From NCBI GenBank assembly GCA_003133685.1, contig PKYQ01000009.1:40843-75635 (forward strand): a stretch of DNA of 34,793 nt. Direction: 5' to 3'. Source of the DNA: Acidimicrobiaceae bacterium. Its GTDB lineage: Bacteria; Actinomycetota; Acidimicrobiia; Acidimicrobiales; RAAP-2. The notes below the pieces were generated by a model, which saw nothing but the letters and a program-made list of their open reading frames with translations, was not told the DNA's origin and searched no databases. The position numbers and the translations under genes are program-made. Of the stretch, positions 16,165 to 24,000 are shown piece by piece (position 1 is the first letter of the stretch; every line of letters begins with the position of its first letter).

Positions 16165-16577
16165 TGCGCGCGCCCGTCGTGCGCTCACCCCACGACGTCG
16201 CACTCGAAACGTTGGCTGAACCGACCGTCGGTGAGGACGAAGTGTTGGTGAGCCCGCTGCTGGCGGGCGTGTGCGGGACCGATTTGGAGTTGATCGACGG
16301 CAGCATCGCTCCGGCGTACGTTCGCTGTCCGTTGGTCCACGGCCACGAATGGGTCGGTCAAATCCTTGATGACCTGCCCGGTGTGGCATCACGCGCCGAG
16401 CGCGTGATCGTCGAAGGGATCGTTCCGTGTGGCGACTGTAGTGAGTGCCAAATCGGCGCAACCAGTCTCTGCACGACCCACAACGAAATCGGCTTCACTC
16501 GTCCCGGCGCAGGCGCCTTACGCAGTGACGTCACCGACGACGAACCGCGCGGCAAGGTCGTCTTCGCACTGACGTAG
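16164..16577 (+). pseudogene. Zinc alcohol dehydrogenase remnant (GroES-like domain only)
   Basis: The 137-residue frame begins like a medium-chain dehydrogenase and has the catalytic-zinc region (GVCGTDLE, HGHEW) and structural-zinc cysteines (CGDCSECQ, then C after SL). After residue about 115 (GFTRPGAGAL), where the NAD(P)-binding Rossmann domain of about 200 residues should begin, it runs into about 20 residues ending GKVVFALT, like the end of a full-length dehydrogenase. This looks like an in-frame internal deletion. Without a cofactor domain it cannot be a normal dehydrogenase. It may be decaying, although the frame is intact and translation is coupled to the IclR gene. Confidence 0.7.
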
Positions 16578-16589
16578 CTCGCGCCATCG

Positions 16590-17282
16590 TCAAGCGTCGA
16601 ATTCCAGACCGAGGCGACTGAGATAGCCGAGCCCCATGACGGCGGCTTCACATCCAATCTCGGCGAGCGCGTCGACGTCATCGTCATCTCGGATTCCACC
16701 GGCGGCGACGACGGCGATTCCACTCGCGCACACCTTTCGGTACAGCGCGAGGTTGGGTCCGCGCATCGTGCCGTCACGTTCGATGGCGGTGACGTGCAGA
16801 CGCACGACACCAGCATCGGTACAGCGCGACAGCGCGTCGTCGACGTCCAGTCCGCCCGTCGCGGTCCAACCGCGTACGGCGATGCGACCGTCGGCGACGT
16901 CCAGTGCCACGAGTAGTTGCTCGCCGAAGGTACGAGCGAAGAGTTTGAGCGCGTCGTCGCTTTCCCACGCCGCCGTGCCGACGATGACCCGCGACGCCCC
17001 GGCGTCGAGCGCCGCACGCGCTGCCTCGATCGAACGGATACCGCCCGAAACCTGCAGGGGGATACCGTCGGCAACGGCGGCGCAACGTAGGACGACCTCG
17101 CTGCGCAATGCCCCGTCGCGGGCGCCCTGAAGATCGACAATATGGATCAGGGGTGGCGCTGTCGCCACGATTCGCGACATGAACTCTTCAATCGGTTGGC
17201 GAAAGATGACCCGTTCGAAGTCCCCCTGCTCGAGGCGGACGGCATCGTTGCCGAGGAGGTCGAGTGCGGGGATCACTTGCAT
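16590..17282 (-). CDS. hisA: ProFAR isomerase (HisA; possibly PriA type)
   Basis: This 230-residue beta/alpha-barrel opens with VIPALDLL (catalytic Asp) and has the half-barrel phosphate sites SGGIRS and AAGGIRDDDD and a second catalytic Asp in LLVALDVADGRI. It isomerises ProFAR to PRFAR, the fourth step of histidine synthesis. Many actinobacteria use one enzyme, PriA, for this step and the TrpF step; no trpF is in the window, so dual function is possible but not shown. It is divergent from the yerC-his operon, with 30 bp between starts, so control is probably shared. It is convergent with the dehydrogenase remnant. Confidence 0.93.
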   Translation of the reverse strand: MQVIPALDLLGNDAVRLEQGDFERVIFRQPIEEFMSRIVATAPPLIHIVDLQGARDGALRSEVVLRCAAVADGIPLQVSGGIRSIEAARAALDAGASRVIVGTAAWESDDALKLFARTFGEQLLVALDVADGRIAVRGWTATGGLDVDDALSRCTDAGVVRLHVTAIERDGTMRGPNLALYRKVCASGIAVVAAGGIRDDDDVDALAEIGCEAAVMGLGYLSRLGLEFDA

Positions 17283-17292
17283 AGCAGCGTGT

Positions 17293-17308
17293 TAGCATGG
17301 TAGCATAG
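17293..17308 (+). promoter_or_regulatory. Doubled TAGCATRG direct repeat at the hisA/yerC divergent promoter
   Basis: TAGCATGG (17293-17300, preceded by T) and TAGCATAG (17301-17308) lie head to tail between the two starts. The second TAGCAT sits 6 nt before ATG 17313 and can act as a leaderless -10 box. The repeat may also be the site for the TrpR-like YerC protein encoded directly downstream. Confidence 0.4.
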
Positions 17309-17312
17309 TGAA

Positions 17313-17627
17313 ATGACCAGTGGCAAAGTAACGTCGGCCGAAGCCAATCCCGAGACCGCCGCACGATTCGATGAACTCGTCGAAGCGTTCGCGGCCCTAC
17401 GCGACAAAGCGGTCACGGCCGCATTCTTGCGTGACCTCTGTACGACGACCGAGATCGACGCCATGGGCCAACGACTTCAAGTCGCGCGTTTGGTGAACGA
17501 GGGTGTCTCGTACCAAGAGATTTCACGTCGCACTGGTGCCTCGACGGCAACGGTGACGCGTGTCGCCCAGTGGCTGCACTACGGCGAGGGCGGCTACGCC
17601 GCCGTTCTCAAAAGGAGCCGACGATGA
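17313..17627 (+). CDS. yerC: YerC/YecD-type TrpR-related regulator
   Basis: A 104-residue all-helical protein with the TrpR-like helix-turn-helix: VARLVNEGVSYQEISRRTGASTATVTRVAQWL (about residues 53-86) and the earlier TTTEIDAMGQRL. The family is related to the Trp repressor; its ligand is not settled. Position as first gene of the histidine operon, overlapping hisG by 4 nt, suggests it controls the operon and perhaps hisA. The start is ATG 17313 with a TAGCAT box 6 nt upstream and no ribosome-binding site, so probably leaderless. Confidence 0.9.
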   Translation: MTSGKVTSAEANPETAARFDELVEAFAALRDKAVTAAFLRDLCTTTEIDAMGQRLQVARLVNEGVSYQEISRRTGASTATVTRVAQWLHYGEGGYAAVLKRSRR

Positions 17628-18481
17628 CCCGCCGCCTATCTTTGGCACTGCCGTCCAAGGGTCGCCTTCGCGAACCGTCGTGGGCGCTGTTGGAAGCGAG
17701 TGGTGTCTCGCCACAAGAGCCCGGCGAACGAGTCCTGCAGTCGCACTGTCGCAATGCCGACATCGACCTGCTCTTCGTGCGTGCCGAGGACGTCCCCGAG
17801 TACGTCCAAGACGGCGTCGTGGACTGCGGCATCACCGGACTCGACCTGATCTCAGAGCGTGAGTGCGACGTCGAAGTGCTCCTTCGCCTCGGTTACGGGG
17901 CGTGTTCGTTGCAGGCCGCCGTCTCGATGGAAGATGAAGCGCGGCGCATCGAGGACCTGGCCGGTCGAAGGATCGCCACGTCGCACCCGCGGATCGCCAC
18001 CCGCGCCCTGGCGGCCCTCGGTGTCGAAGCTGAACTCGTGCGGGTCACGGGTTCAGTGGAGCTTGCGCCGCGACTCGGACTCGCCGACGCGATCATCGAC
18101 CTCGTGTCGACGGGCAGCACGCTTCGCACCAACGGTCTGCGTTCGATCGGCACCCTGTTCGAGTCTGAAGCGGTGCTGGTCGGGAAAGTCGGTTCGACGG
18201 ATCACGAGGCTCGCCGGACACTCACGATGGTGCTCGGTTCGGTCATCAACGCTCGGGCGAACCGTTACCTCTTGTGCAACGTCGCCAAGATCCGCCTTGA
18301 TGAAGTGACGGCGCTTTTGCCAACGTCCGGTTCGCCGACAATCATGGATCTGGCGACGCCCGGCGTGGTGGCGGTGCACGCGCTGGTACCGGCGGCCGAG
18401 ATCTGGTCGCTGCTGCCGAAGCTGGAGGCCGCGGGGGCGAGTTCGATTCTCACCCTCCCCGTTGAGCGGATGGTGCCGTGA
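17624..18481 (+). CDS. hisG: ATP phosphoribosyltransferase, long form
   Basis: This 285-residue protein starts with LSLALPSKGRL and carries the PRPP loop DLVSTGSTLRTNGL. Its last 75 residues match the ACT-like regulatory domain of long-form HisG, the site of histidine feedback inhibition. It catalyses the first, committed step: ATP plus PRPP to PR-ATP. The start is ATG 17624, with AAAGGAG (17611-17617) at good spacing inside the end of yerC and a 4-nt overlap. A longer reading from 17570 lacks this support. Confidence 0.95.
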   Translation: MTRRLSLALPSKGRLREPSWALLEASGVSPQEPGERVLQSHCRNADIDLLFVRAEDVPEYVQDGVVDCGITGLDLISERECDVEVLLRLGYGACSLQAAVSMEDEARRIEDLAGRRIATSHPRIATRALAALGVEAELVRVTGSVELAPRLGLADAIIDLVSTGSTLRTNGLRSIGTLFESEAVLVGKVGSTDHEARRTLTMVLGSVINARANRYLLCNVAKIRLDEVTALLPTSGSPTIMDLATPGVVAVHALVPAAEIWSLLPKLEAAGASSILTLPVERMVP

Positions 18482-19536
18482 GCAAGCCCGTCGCCACCGA
18501 AAAGCCGGTCACGATTGAAGAGATCGTTGACGACGTTCGCGCTCGCGGTGACGCCGCGCTCGTCGAATGGTCGAAGAAGTTTGACGGTACGACGGCGTCG
18601 AGTCCTCAGCGCGCCGTCGCCTACGGCGACATTCCCACGTCGGCCGTACTGGCCGCGGCCGAGAATGTCCGCGCGTGGCACGCCGCGCAACGACCGGCGG
18701 ACCTCATCCTTGAGGTGTCGCCCGGTGTCACCCTCGAACGTCGTTGGACCCCGATCCGTTCGATCGGCGTCTACGTTCCCACCGGCCTGGTGTCGTCGCT
18801 CATCATGTCCGGTGTGCCGGCCCAGGTCGCCGGTGTCGAGCGCATCGTGGTCTGCACCCCGCCCAATGGTTCGGCCGCGGTCGCCGCCGCCGCCGCGCTC
18901 CTCGGCATTGACGAGGTGTGGGCAATCGGCGGCGCGCAAGCGATTGCCGCCATGGCCTACGGCACCGAGTCGATTGCCCCCGTCGACAAGATCTTCGGTC
19001 CCGGCGGTGGCGCGGTCAACGCCGCCAAACTGCTCGTCAGTCGTGACGTCGCCATTGACCTGCCGGCCGGACCCAGTGAAGTCATCGTCGTCGCGGACGT
19101 CGGATTTGATCCGGTCATCGTCCAACAAGAACTCGACGCCCAGATGGAGCACGGTCCCGACTCGCGCGCCCACGTGGTGTGGGTGGGCGATGACCTCGAG
19201 GCCGCGCTGAATGAAGTCGAGGAGTACGCCGCCGAGCACGTCGCCCTCTTGGGTGAGCGTGCCGAGTCCTTGGCCAATCGCATTCGAAACGCCGGGGCGG
19301 TGTTCGTCGGTCCGTACTCACCGGTCCCGGCGGGCGACTACGCCACCGGTGGCAATCACGTCTTACCGACCGGCGGGTGGGCCAAATCGACCGGCGGTCT
19401 TGGTCTCGAGGCCTTCATGAAGACGGTGACCGTCCAGCGCGTGACGAAAGAGGGTCTGGAGCGGCTGGCGCCCACGATTGAGGCCCTAGCTGATCTCGAA
19501 GACATGCCCGCGCACAAGATCACGGCGCGCCGATGA
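18478..19536 (+). CDS. hisD: Histidinol dehydrogenase, shortened form
   Basis: The product is 352 residues; the family norm is about 430. Core motifs are present: VYVPTGLVSSLIMSGVPA, GGAQAIAAMAYGTE, AGPSEVIVVAD. Zinc and catalytic positions by comparison with E. coli HisD are kept: Gln and His in QMEH, Glu-His in AAEHVAL, Asp in GDYATG, His in MPAHK. About 30-40 residues are missing at the N-terminus, and about 50 are missing between VGDDLEAAL and NEVEEYAAEH. GPGNxYV reads GPGGGAV. It should oxidise histidinol to histidine with NAD. The GTG start overlaps hisG by 4 nt. Confidence 0.9.
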   Translation: MSKPVATEKPVTIEEIVDDVRARGDAALVEWSKKFDGTTASSPQRAVAYGDIPTSAVLAAAENVRAWHAAQRPADLILEVSPGVTLERRWTPIRSIGVYVPTGLVSSLIMSGVPAQVAGVERIVVCTPPNGSAAVAAAAALLGIDEVWAIGGAQAIAAMAYGTESIAPVDKIFGPGGGAVNAAKLLVSRDVAIDLPAGPSEVIVVADVGFDPVIVQQELDAQMEHGPDSRAHVVWVGDDLEAALNEVEEYAAEHVALLGERAESLANRIRNAGAVFVGPYSPVPAGDYATGGNHVLPTGGWAKSTGGLGLEAFMKTVTVQRVTKEGLERLAPTIEALADLEDMPAHKITARR

Positions 19537-21053
19537 AACGGCCCGTCGCTCTCGCCAGTTACCAGTGGCCACCGTCGAGTGAGGTGATTGCCGAGAAGGT
19601 GGGACTGGACCCGCGTGACATCATCCGCTTCGACGGCAACGTCGCCGCCACGCCGCCGCCGAGTGCGCGCCCGGGGGCGCTTGCCCGCGCCCTCGCCGAC
19701 GTCAACGAATACGACCGAGGGCGCTACCACTCATTGCGTTCGGCGATTGCCGAACGACACGGCGTCGGCATTGATCAGGTCGCGCTCGGGGCCGGCAGTG
19801 ACGAGTTCATCGTCTTGGTGGCGCGGCTCTTCGCCGAAGGCGGCACGGTCGCGACCGTACCCGCGTTCTCGTATTCGATGTACCCCTTCGCCGCCGCGAT
19901 GGCCGGCGCCACGATCGTGAACGATCCGACCCAAGCGGATCTGGTCTTCGTCTGTCGACCGAACAATCCCACGGGTGAATTGCCGGACATTCCCGACGTG
20001 CCGGGTCAGCTCGTCATCGACGAGGCGTACGCCGATTACGCCGGCGTTGACGCCATGGAACGCGTGGACGCGGGCGCGATCGTGCTGCGAACGTTCTCGA
20101 AGGCCTACGGTCTGGCCGGAGCGCGCGTCGGTTACGCCGTCGCGAGTGCCGAGACGATTGACATCATCTCGTCGCGACAGGCGCCGCTGTCGGTCTCCTC
20201 GCTATCGGCCGCATTGGCGTTGGCGGCCATCGCGACACCGCTCGACGTCTCGGCGCAAGTGGCGGAGCGCGAGCGACTCTCCATTGAGTTGACCTCTCTG
20301 GGACTGACGGCGACGAAGTCGTACACGAATTTCCTCTTCATCCCCATGGACCAGCCTCAAGAACTCGTGGAACAGCTGATGGCCTACGGGGTCGTCGTTC
20401 GGGCCTACGAAGGGGGACTGCGCATAAGCGTGAAAGATGAACTCGACGACAACGTCTTGCTCGACGCCCTGCGCGCAGTCTTGGAGGGTACGACGATCCC
20501 CAGTTCCTCGTTACGTCGTCGTCGTGCGACGGCCGAGACGCTGCTGAACATTCGTCTGCGCGTACCCGGTGAAGGTCGTGTGTACGTGAACACCGGACTC
20601 GGTTTCTACGACCACATGCTCCAGCAGTTGGCGTTCCACGGGGGTATGGACCTGCGCCTCGAGGGCGTGGGGGACCTCGAAACCGGGGAACACCACATGG
20701 TCGAGGACATGATGATCACCTTCGGCGAAGCGCTGGATGAGGCGCTCGGTGATCGACGGGGGCTCACCCGCTACGGCGAGGCTCGCGTGCCGATGGACGA
20801 AGCCCTCGCGCACGCTGTCGTCGACCTCTCGGGTCGAGCCACCGCCAAGATCTCGATCTCGCCTGATCCGGGCATGGCCGCGCACGCGTTTCAGTCGCTC
20901 GCTCAGAACGCCCGGATCACACTCCACGTGACCGCGACCGGCGAGAACGATCACCACGTCGCCGAGGCCGCATTCAAGGCCGTCGGTCGGGCGCTCGCTC
21001 AAGCCCTCACCCGCGACGGCGGGCTCGTGCGCTCGACGAAGGGATCGCTGTGA
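19533..21053 (+). CDS. hisCB: HisC-HisB fusion: histidinol-phosphate aminotransferase and imidazoleglycerol-phosphate dehydratase
   Basis: Residues 1-about 318 are a fold-type I aminotransferase with PLP lysine K190 in RTFSKAYGLAGARVGY and RPNNPTGE at 142-149. Residues about 328-506 are IGP dehydratase: TGLGFYDHML, metal motifs GEHHMVED and NDHHVAEA, and the ending STKGSL. One reading frame runs through both, joined by a short linker (TTIPSSSLRRRR). The protein would perform the dehydratase step and the transamination that follows it. The HisC half is short and its N-terminal NENP motif is changed (GNVAATPPP). The dehydratase motif usually read as HHTVED is HHMVED. The start overlaps hisD by 4 nt. 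Confidence 0.92.
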   Translation: MKRPVALASYQWPPSSEVIAEKVGLDPRDIIRFDGNVAATPPPSARPGALARALADVNEYDRGRYHSLRSAIAERHGVGIDQVALGAGSDEFIVLVARLFAEGGTVATVPAFSYSMYPFAAAMAGATIVNDPTQADLVFVCRPNNPTGELPDIPDVPGQLVIDEAYADYAGVDAMERVDAGAIVLRTFSKAYGLAGARVGYAVASAETIDIISSRQAPLSVSSLSAALALAAIATPLDVSAQVAERERLSIELTSLGLTATKSYTNFLFIPMDQPQELVEQLMAYGVVVRAYEGGLRISVKDELDDNVLLDALRAVLEGTTIPSSSLRRRRATAETLLNIRLRVPGEGRVYVNTGLGFYDHMLQQLAFHGGMDLRLEGVGDLETGEHHMVEDMMITFGEALDEALGDRRGLTRYGEARVPMDEALAHAVVDLSGRATAKISISPDPGMAAHAFQSLAQNARITLHVTATGENDHHVAEAAFKAVGRALAQALTRDGGLVRSTKGSL

Positions 21054-21604
21054 GCGACGTCGTCGTCGTCGACTACGGCGCTGGCAACACACGATCTGTT
21101 CGGGCGGCACTGACGCACTTGGGTGTCACGAGTGTCGTGAGTAGCGATCCGACGATGATTGCCGACGGTGAATTGGTGATTCTGCCGGGCGTTGGTTCGG
21201 CACGTAGTGCCATGGATCACCTTGAATCGACGGGCGCCGATCAAGCGTTGCGCGATCGCTTTGCGACTGGATCTCCGATACTCGGCATCTGTCTCGGAAT
21301 GCAGTTGGCGTTGGATCACAGTGACGAAGACGGTGGTGTCGACGGCATCGGACTGTTGCGCGGTTCAGTGCACTTGATCACCGAGGGCCGCGTTCCGCGT
21401 CTGGGATGGGCGATCGTCGAACCGTGGGGTGACGCCTATTACTTTGCCCACTCCTACGCCGCGACGTGTCCCCACAGTGTGGCGACGTCGGAAGGCGTCA
21501 CCGTGGCGGTCGAACGTGGAGCGTTTCTCGGCGTCCAATTCCACCCCGAAAAAAGCGGGTCCGCCGGTTTGGCCTTTCTCGAGCGATGCCTCTCGCCCGT
21601 TTGA
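21050..21604 (+). CDS. hisH: IGP synthase glutamine amidotransferase subunit
   Basis: A class I glutamine amidotransferase of 184 residues: it starts VVVVDYGAGNTRSV, has the nucleophile Cys in GICLGMQL, and the His-Glu pair in VQFHPEKSG. It releases ammonia from glutamine for HisF. It is slightly shorter than the usual 195-210. The GTG start overlaps hisCB by 4 nt, and its end overlaps hisF by 19 nt. Confidence 0.95.
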   Translation: MSDVVVVDYGAGNTRSVRAALTHLGVTSVVSSDPTMIADGELVILPGVGSARSAMDHLESTGADQALRDRFATGSPILGICLGMQLALDHSDEDGGVDGIGLLRGSVHLITEGRVPRLGWAIVEPWGDAYYFAHSYAATCPHSVATSEGVTVAVERGAFLGVQFHPEKSGSAGLAFLERCLSPV

Positions 21605-22338
21605 TCCCCTGTCTCGACGTGGCCCATGGTCGCGTGGTGAAGGGCGTCAACTTCGTAGGACTGCGCGACGTGGGCGACCCCGTCGAACTCGCAAAGTTCT
21701 ATAGCGACGGGGGCGCCGACGAACTGGTCTTTCTCGACATCACGGCGACCCCCGAGGACAGCGCGACGATGACGTCGGTAGTCGCCGAGGTCGCTGACGT
21801 ATTGGAGATTCCCTTCACCGTCGGCGGCGGCGTGCGCTCGGTGGAGGACGCCATTCGAATTATTGAGTCCGGTGCCGATCGCGTCTCGCTGAATTCAGCC
21901 GCCCTCGCTGATCCGAATTTGATTGGCGCGATTGCCCGGCGCTACGGCCGCCAAGCCGTGGTCGTCGCAATCGACGCCGGCGACGGCGTCGTACACACTC
22001 ACGGGGGACGCGTCGTGACGACGACCAAGACGATCCCCTGGGCCGTCGAAGCAGCCTCGCGCGGTGCCGGCGAGATCCTGCTGACGTCAATCTCCCACGA
22101 CGGGAAGCGCGAAGGTTTCGACCTGGCGTTGACCGCGGCCGTGCGCGACGCCGTGTCGGTCCCCGTCATCGCGTCCGGTGGCGCCGGCTCGGCCGCGCAC
22201 GTGGCCGAGGCGCTGCGGATTGCCGACGCGGCGTTGATCGCGTCGATCGTGCACGAGAATCCGGCCGGTCTCCCCGGTCTTCGTCGCGAGATCCAAGAAT
22301 TAGGTATTCAACTTCGACCGATGAAGGAATTGATATGA
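21586..22338 (+). CDS. hisF: IGP synthase cyclase subunit
   Basis: A 250-residue beta/alpha-barrel beginning [20 protein letters not shown], with catalytic Asp in CLDV and a second in VVAIDAG, plus phosphate sites VGGGVRS and ASGGAGS. It converts PRFAR and ammonia to IGP and AICAR as a complex with HisH. ATG 21586 is the family start and lies inside hisH (19-nt overlap); longer readings in this frame overlap hisH further. It overlaps hisIE by 4 nt. Confidence 0.95.
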   Translation: MPLARLIPCLDVAHGRVVKGVNFVGLRDVGDPVELAKFYSDGGADELVFLDITATPEDSATMTSVVAEVADVLEIPFTVGGGVRSVEDAIRIIESGADRVSLNSAALADPNLIGAIARRYGRQAVVVAIDAGDGVVHTHGGRVVTTTKTIPWAVEAASRGAGEILLTSISHDGKREGFDLALTAAVRDAVSVPVIASGGAGSAAHVAEALRIADAALIASIVHENPAGLPGLRREIQELGIQLRPMKELI

Positions 22339-22877
22339 GCGAAGAACTTCGTGCGGCAATCGTGCAAGACGACGCGACCGGGCGCGTACTGATGTTGGGT
22401 TGGATGGACGAGGAGGCGCTCGCTTTAACTCGTTCGAGCGGTCTCGTCCACTTCTTTTCGCGCTCTCGCCAGAAACTGTGGCAAAAGGGTGAGACGTCGG
22501 GCAACACGATGCACGTGGTTGAGATATCGCACGACTGTGACGACGACGCCGTTCTCGTACGGGTCTCGGCCGACGGTCCGGCGTGTCACGACGGGGCCAC
22601 CTCGTGTTTCACTCCGTGGCTGTGGCGAAAGATTCTTCGACGTGAACAGGACGCGCCTGAGGGCTCCTACGTGGTGGAGTTACTCAATGAGGGAACGGGA
22701 CGTATTGCGCAAAAGGTGGGCGAAGAGGCCGTCGAATTGGTCGTCGCCGCGCTGAGCGAAGACGACCAACGTGTCGTGGAAGAGGCGGCCGATGTGTGGT
22801 TTCACACGCTCGTGCTGTTGCGAAGTCGGGGACTCGACCCCGCGTCAGTCGAAGACGAACTCCGTCGACGCGAGTAA
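22335..22877 (+). CDS. hisIE: Bifunctional PRA-CH cyclohydrolase/PRA-PH pyrophosphatase
   Basis: Residues 1-about 105 are HisI ([28 protein letters not shown], metal-binding DCDDDAVL and [12 protein letters not shown]). Residues about 108-180 are HisE ([27 protein letters not shown]). It performs steps two and three of the pathway. The fusion is common in other bacteria. It is the last gene of the operon and starts 4 nt inside hisF. The 115 bp after it show no clear terminator. Confidence 0.95.
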   Translation: MSEELRAAIVQDDATGRVLMLGWMDEEALALTRSSGLVHFFSRSRQKLWQKGETSGNTMHVVEISHDCDDDAVLVRVSADGPACHDGATSCFTPWLWRKILRREQDAPEGSYVVELLNEGTGRIAQKVGEEAVELVVAALSEDDQRVVEEAADVWFHTLVLLRSRGLDPASVEDELRRRE

Positions 22878-22992
22878 GTCCGGCCGGTGCCACAAAATTC
22901 GGTGATGTCGTTGTCGGCCGCTAGCGTTCGAAATGAAATAGACATTCGATTCGCAGGGCTACGGGTTCAATTCGGCCCAGAGGGAAAATGAC

Positions 22993-23760
22993 GTGTTGAT
23001 AGCCACATCGGTTTCTTCGGGAACTGTCGTCCTCGTTGGCGCAGTATTTCTGGCGTCGTGCGTGGAAATGGTCGAGGCCTTGACCATCGTGCTCGCGGTG
23101 GGCCACACTCGAGGATGGCGTTCAGCCTTCGAAGGAACCGGTGTGGCACTTCTGGTCTTGAGCGCGCTCGTGGCGGCCTTTGGTCCGGCGCTCGTGCACG
23201 TTCCGCTCAGCAGCTTGCGACTCGTCGTCGGGGGAGTTCTCCTCATCTTCGGAATGCAGTGGCTGAGGAAGTCCATTCTTCGCGCCACCGGTCTCAAGGC
23301 CAAGCACGACGAAGACGCCATTTATGAAGAGACAGTAGCCACGTTGCGGGCAACGGGGACCACGCCCGGTCGCGACCGTATCGCCTTCGTGATGGCGTTC
23401 AAAGGAGTCTTCCTCGAAGGACTCGAGGTCATCATCCTGGTGATAACACTCGGCACGTCGGCTCATCGACTTGGTCTGGCGGCCGCGGTGGCCGCCGTCG
23501 CGGTGGTGCTCGTCGCACTGTGCGGTGTCATCGTCGCCAAACAGCTCTCGAGCGTGCCGGAGAACGCGCTGAAGATGTCGGTTGGCATACTTTTGGTGAC
23601 CTACGGAACGTTTTGGTCCGGCGAGGGACTACATGTCCGTTGGCCGGGGGGCGACACGATGCTGCTGGGACTCGCCGCGATCTACGCCATCGTCACCTGG
23701 CTGTTCGTCCTCGCTCTGCGGCGAGAAGTGGGCACGCGAAGTGTAGGAGCCAACGCGTGA
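22993..23760 (+). CDS. Polytopic membrane protein with two ExxE repeats, possible cation transporter
   Basis: The 255-residue protein has about seven membrane segments in two related halves. Each half starts with an acidic motif inside a helix: SCVEMVEALTIVLAVG (about 22-37) and VFLEGLEVIILVITLG (about 138-153). The second recalls the REGLE motif of FTR1-type iron permeases and the acidic motifs of GDT1/TMEM165 proteins. It may belong to the uncharacterised COG4280 group; this is my recollection and not shown. A charged loop (KAKHDEDAIYEE) separates the halves. The start is GTG 22993, with GAGGG 9 nt upstream. Metal-ion transport is a guess from the paired acidic motifs. Confidence 0.7.
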   Translation: MLIATSVSSGTVVLVGAVFLASCVEMVEALTIVLAVGHTRGWRSAFEGTGVALLVLSALVAAFGPALVHVPLSSLRLVVGGVLLIFGMQWLRKSILRATGLKAKHDEDAIYEETVATLRATGTTPGRDRIAFVMAFKGVFLEGLEVIILVITLGTSAHRLGLAAAVAAVAVVLVALCGVIVAKQLSSVPENALKMSVGILLVTYGTFWSGEGLHVRWPGGDTMLLGLAAIYAIVTWLFVLALRREVGTRSVGANA

Positions 23761-23999
23761 GTGAGCGTCCGTCAGTCATAACGCGCCTCATAAAGGGCTT
23801 TGGTCGGTTCTGGTGGGACTTCTTGGTGGGCGACACACCGGAACTGTTCATCGCCGCGCTCGTGATCATTGGTGTCACCGCACTGCTGAGTGAAACCGGT
23901 CACTTCAATGCCGCCGCAATTGTCGTACTACCTGTGCTCGCCGTTCTCGCGCTCGCGACGTCGCTGCTTCGAGCGGTGCGGTTTTCGCGTCGAAAGTGA
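23757..23999 (+). CDS. Small two-helix membrane protein
   Basis: The 80-residue product starts at GTG 23757, overlapping the preceding gene by 4 nt, with AGGAG 8 nt upstream. It has an amphipathic start (GFGRFWWDFLVGD), two membrane helices (about 27-43 and 50-72) and a basic end (RFSRRK). Coupling to the ExxE membrane protein suggests it is an accessory subunit. The family is not recognised. It ends 1 bp from the convergent dioxygenase gene. Confidence 0.65.
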   Translation: MSERPSVITRLIKGFGRFWWDFLVGDTPELFIAALVIIGVTALLSETGHFNAAAIVVLPVLAVLALATSLLRAVRFSRRK

Positions 24000-24000
24000 G

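Noticed and set aside
15301-16461. Long minus-strand frame (386 codons) opposite the IclR gene
   Set aside because: Shadow frame of a high-GC gene: low-complexity Arg/Gly/Glu composition and no domain.
18265-19239. Long minus-strand frame opposite hisD
   Set aside because: Asp/Gly/His-rich shadow of hisD codons without family motifs.
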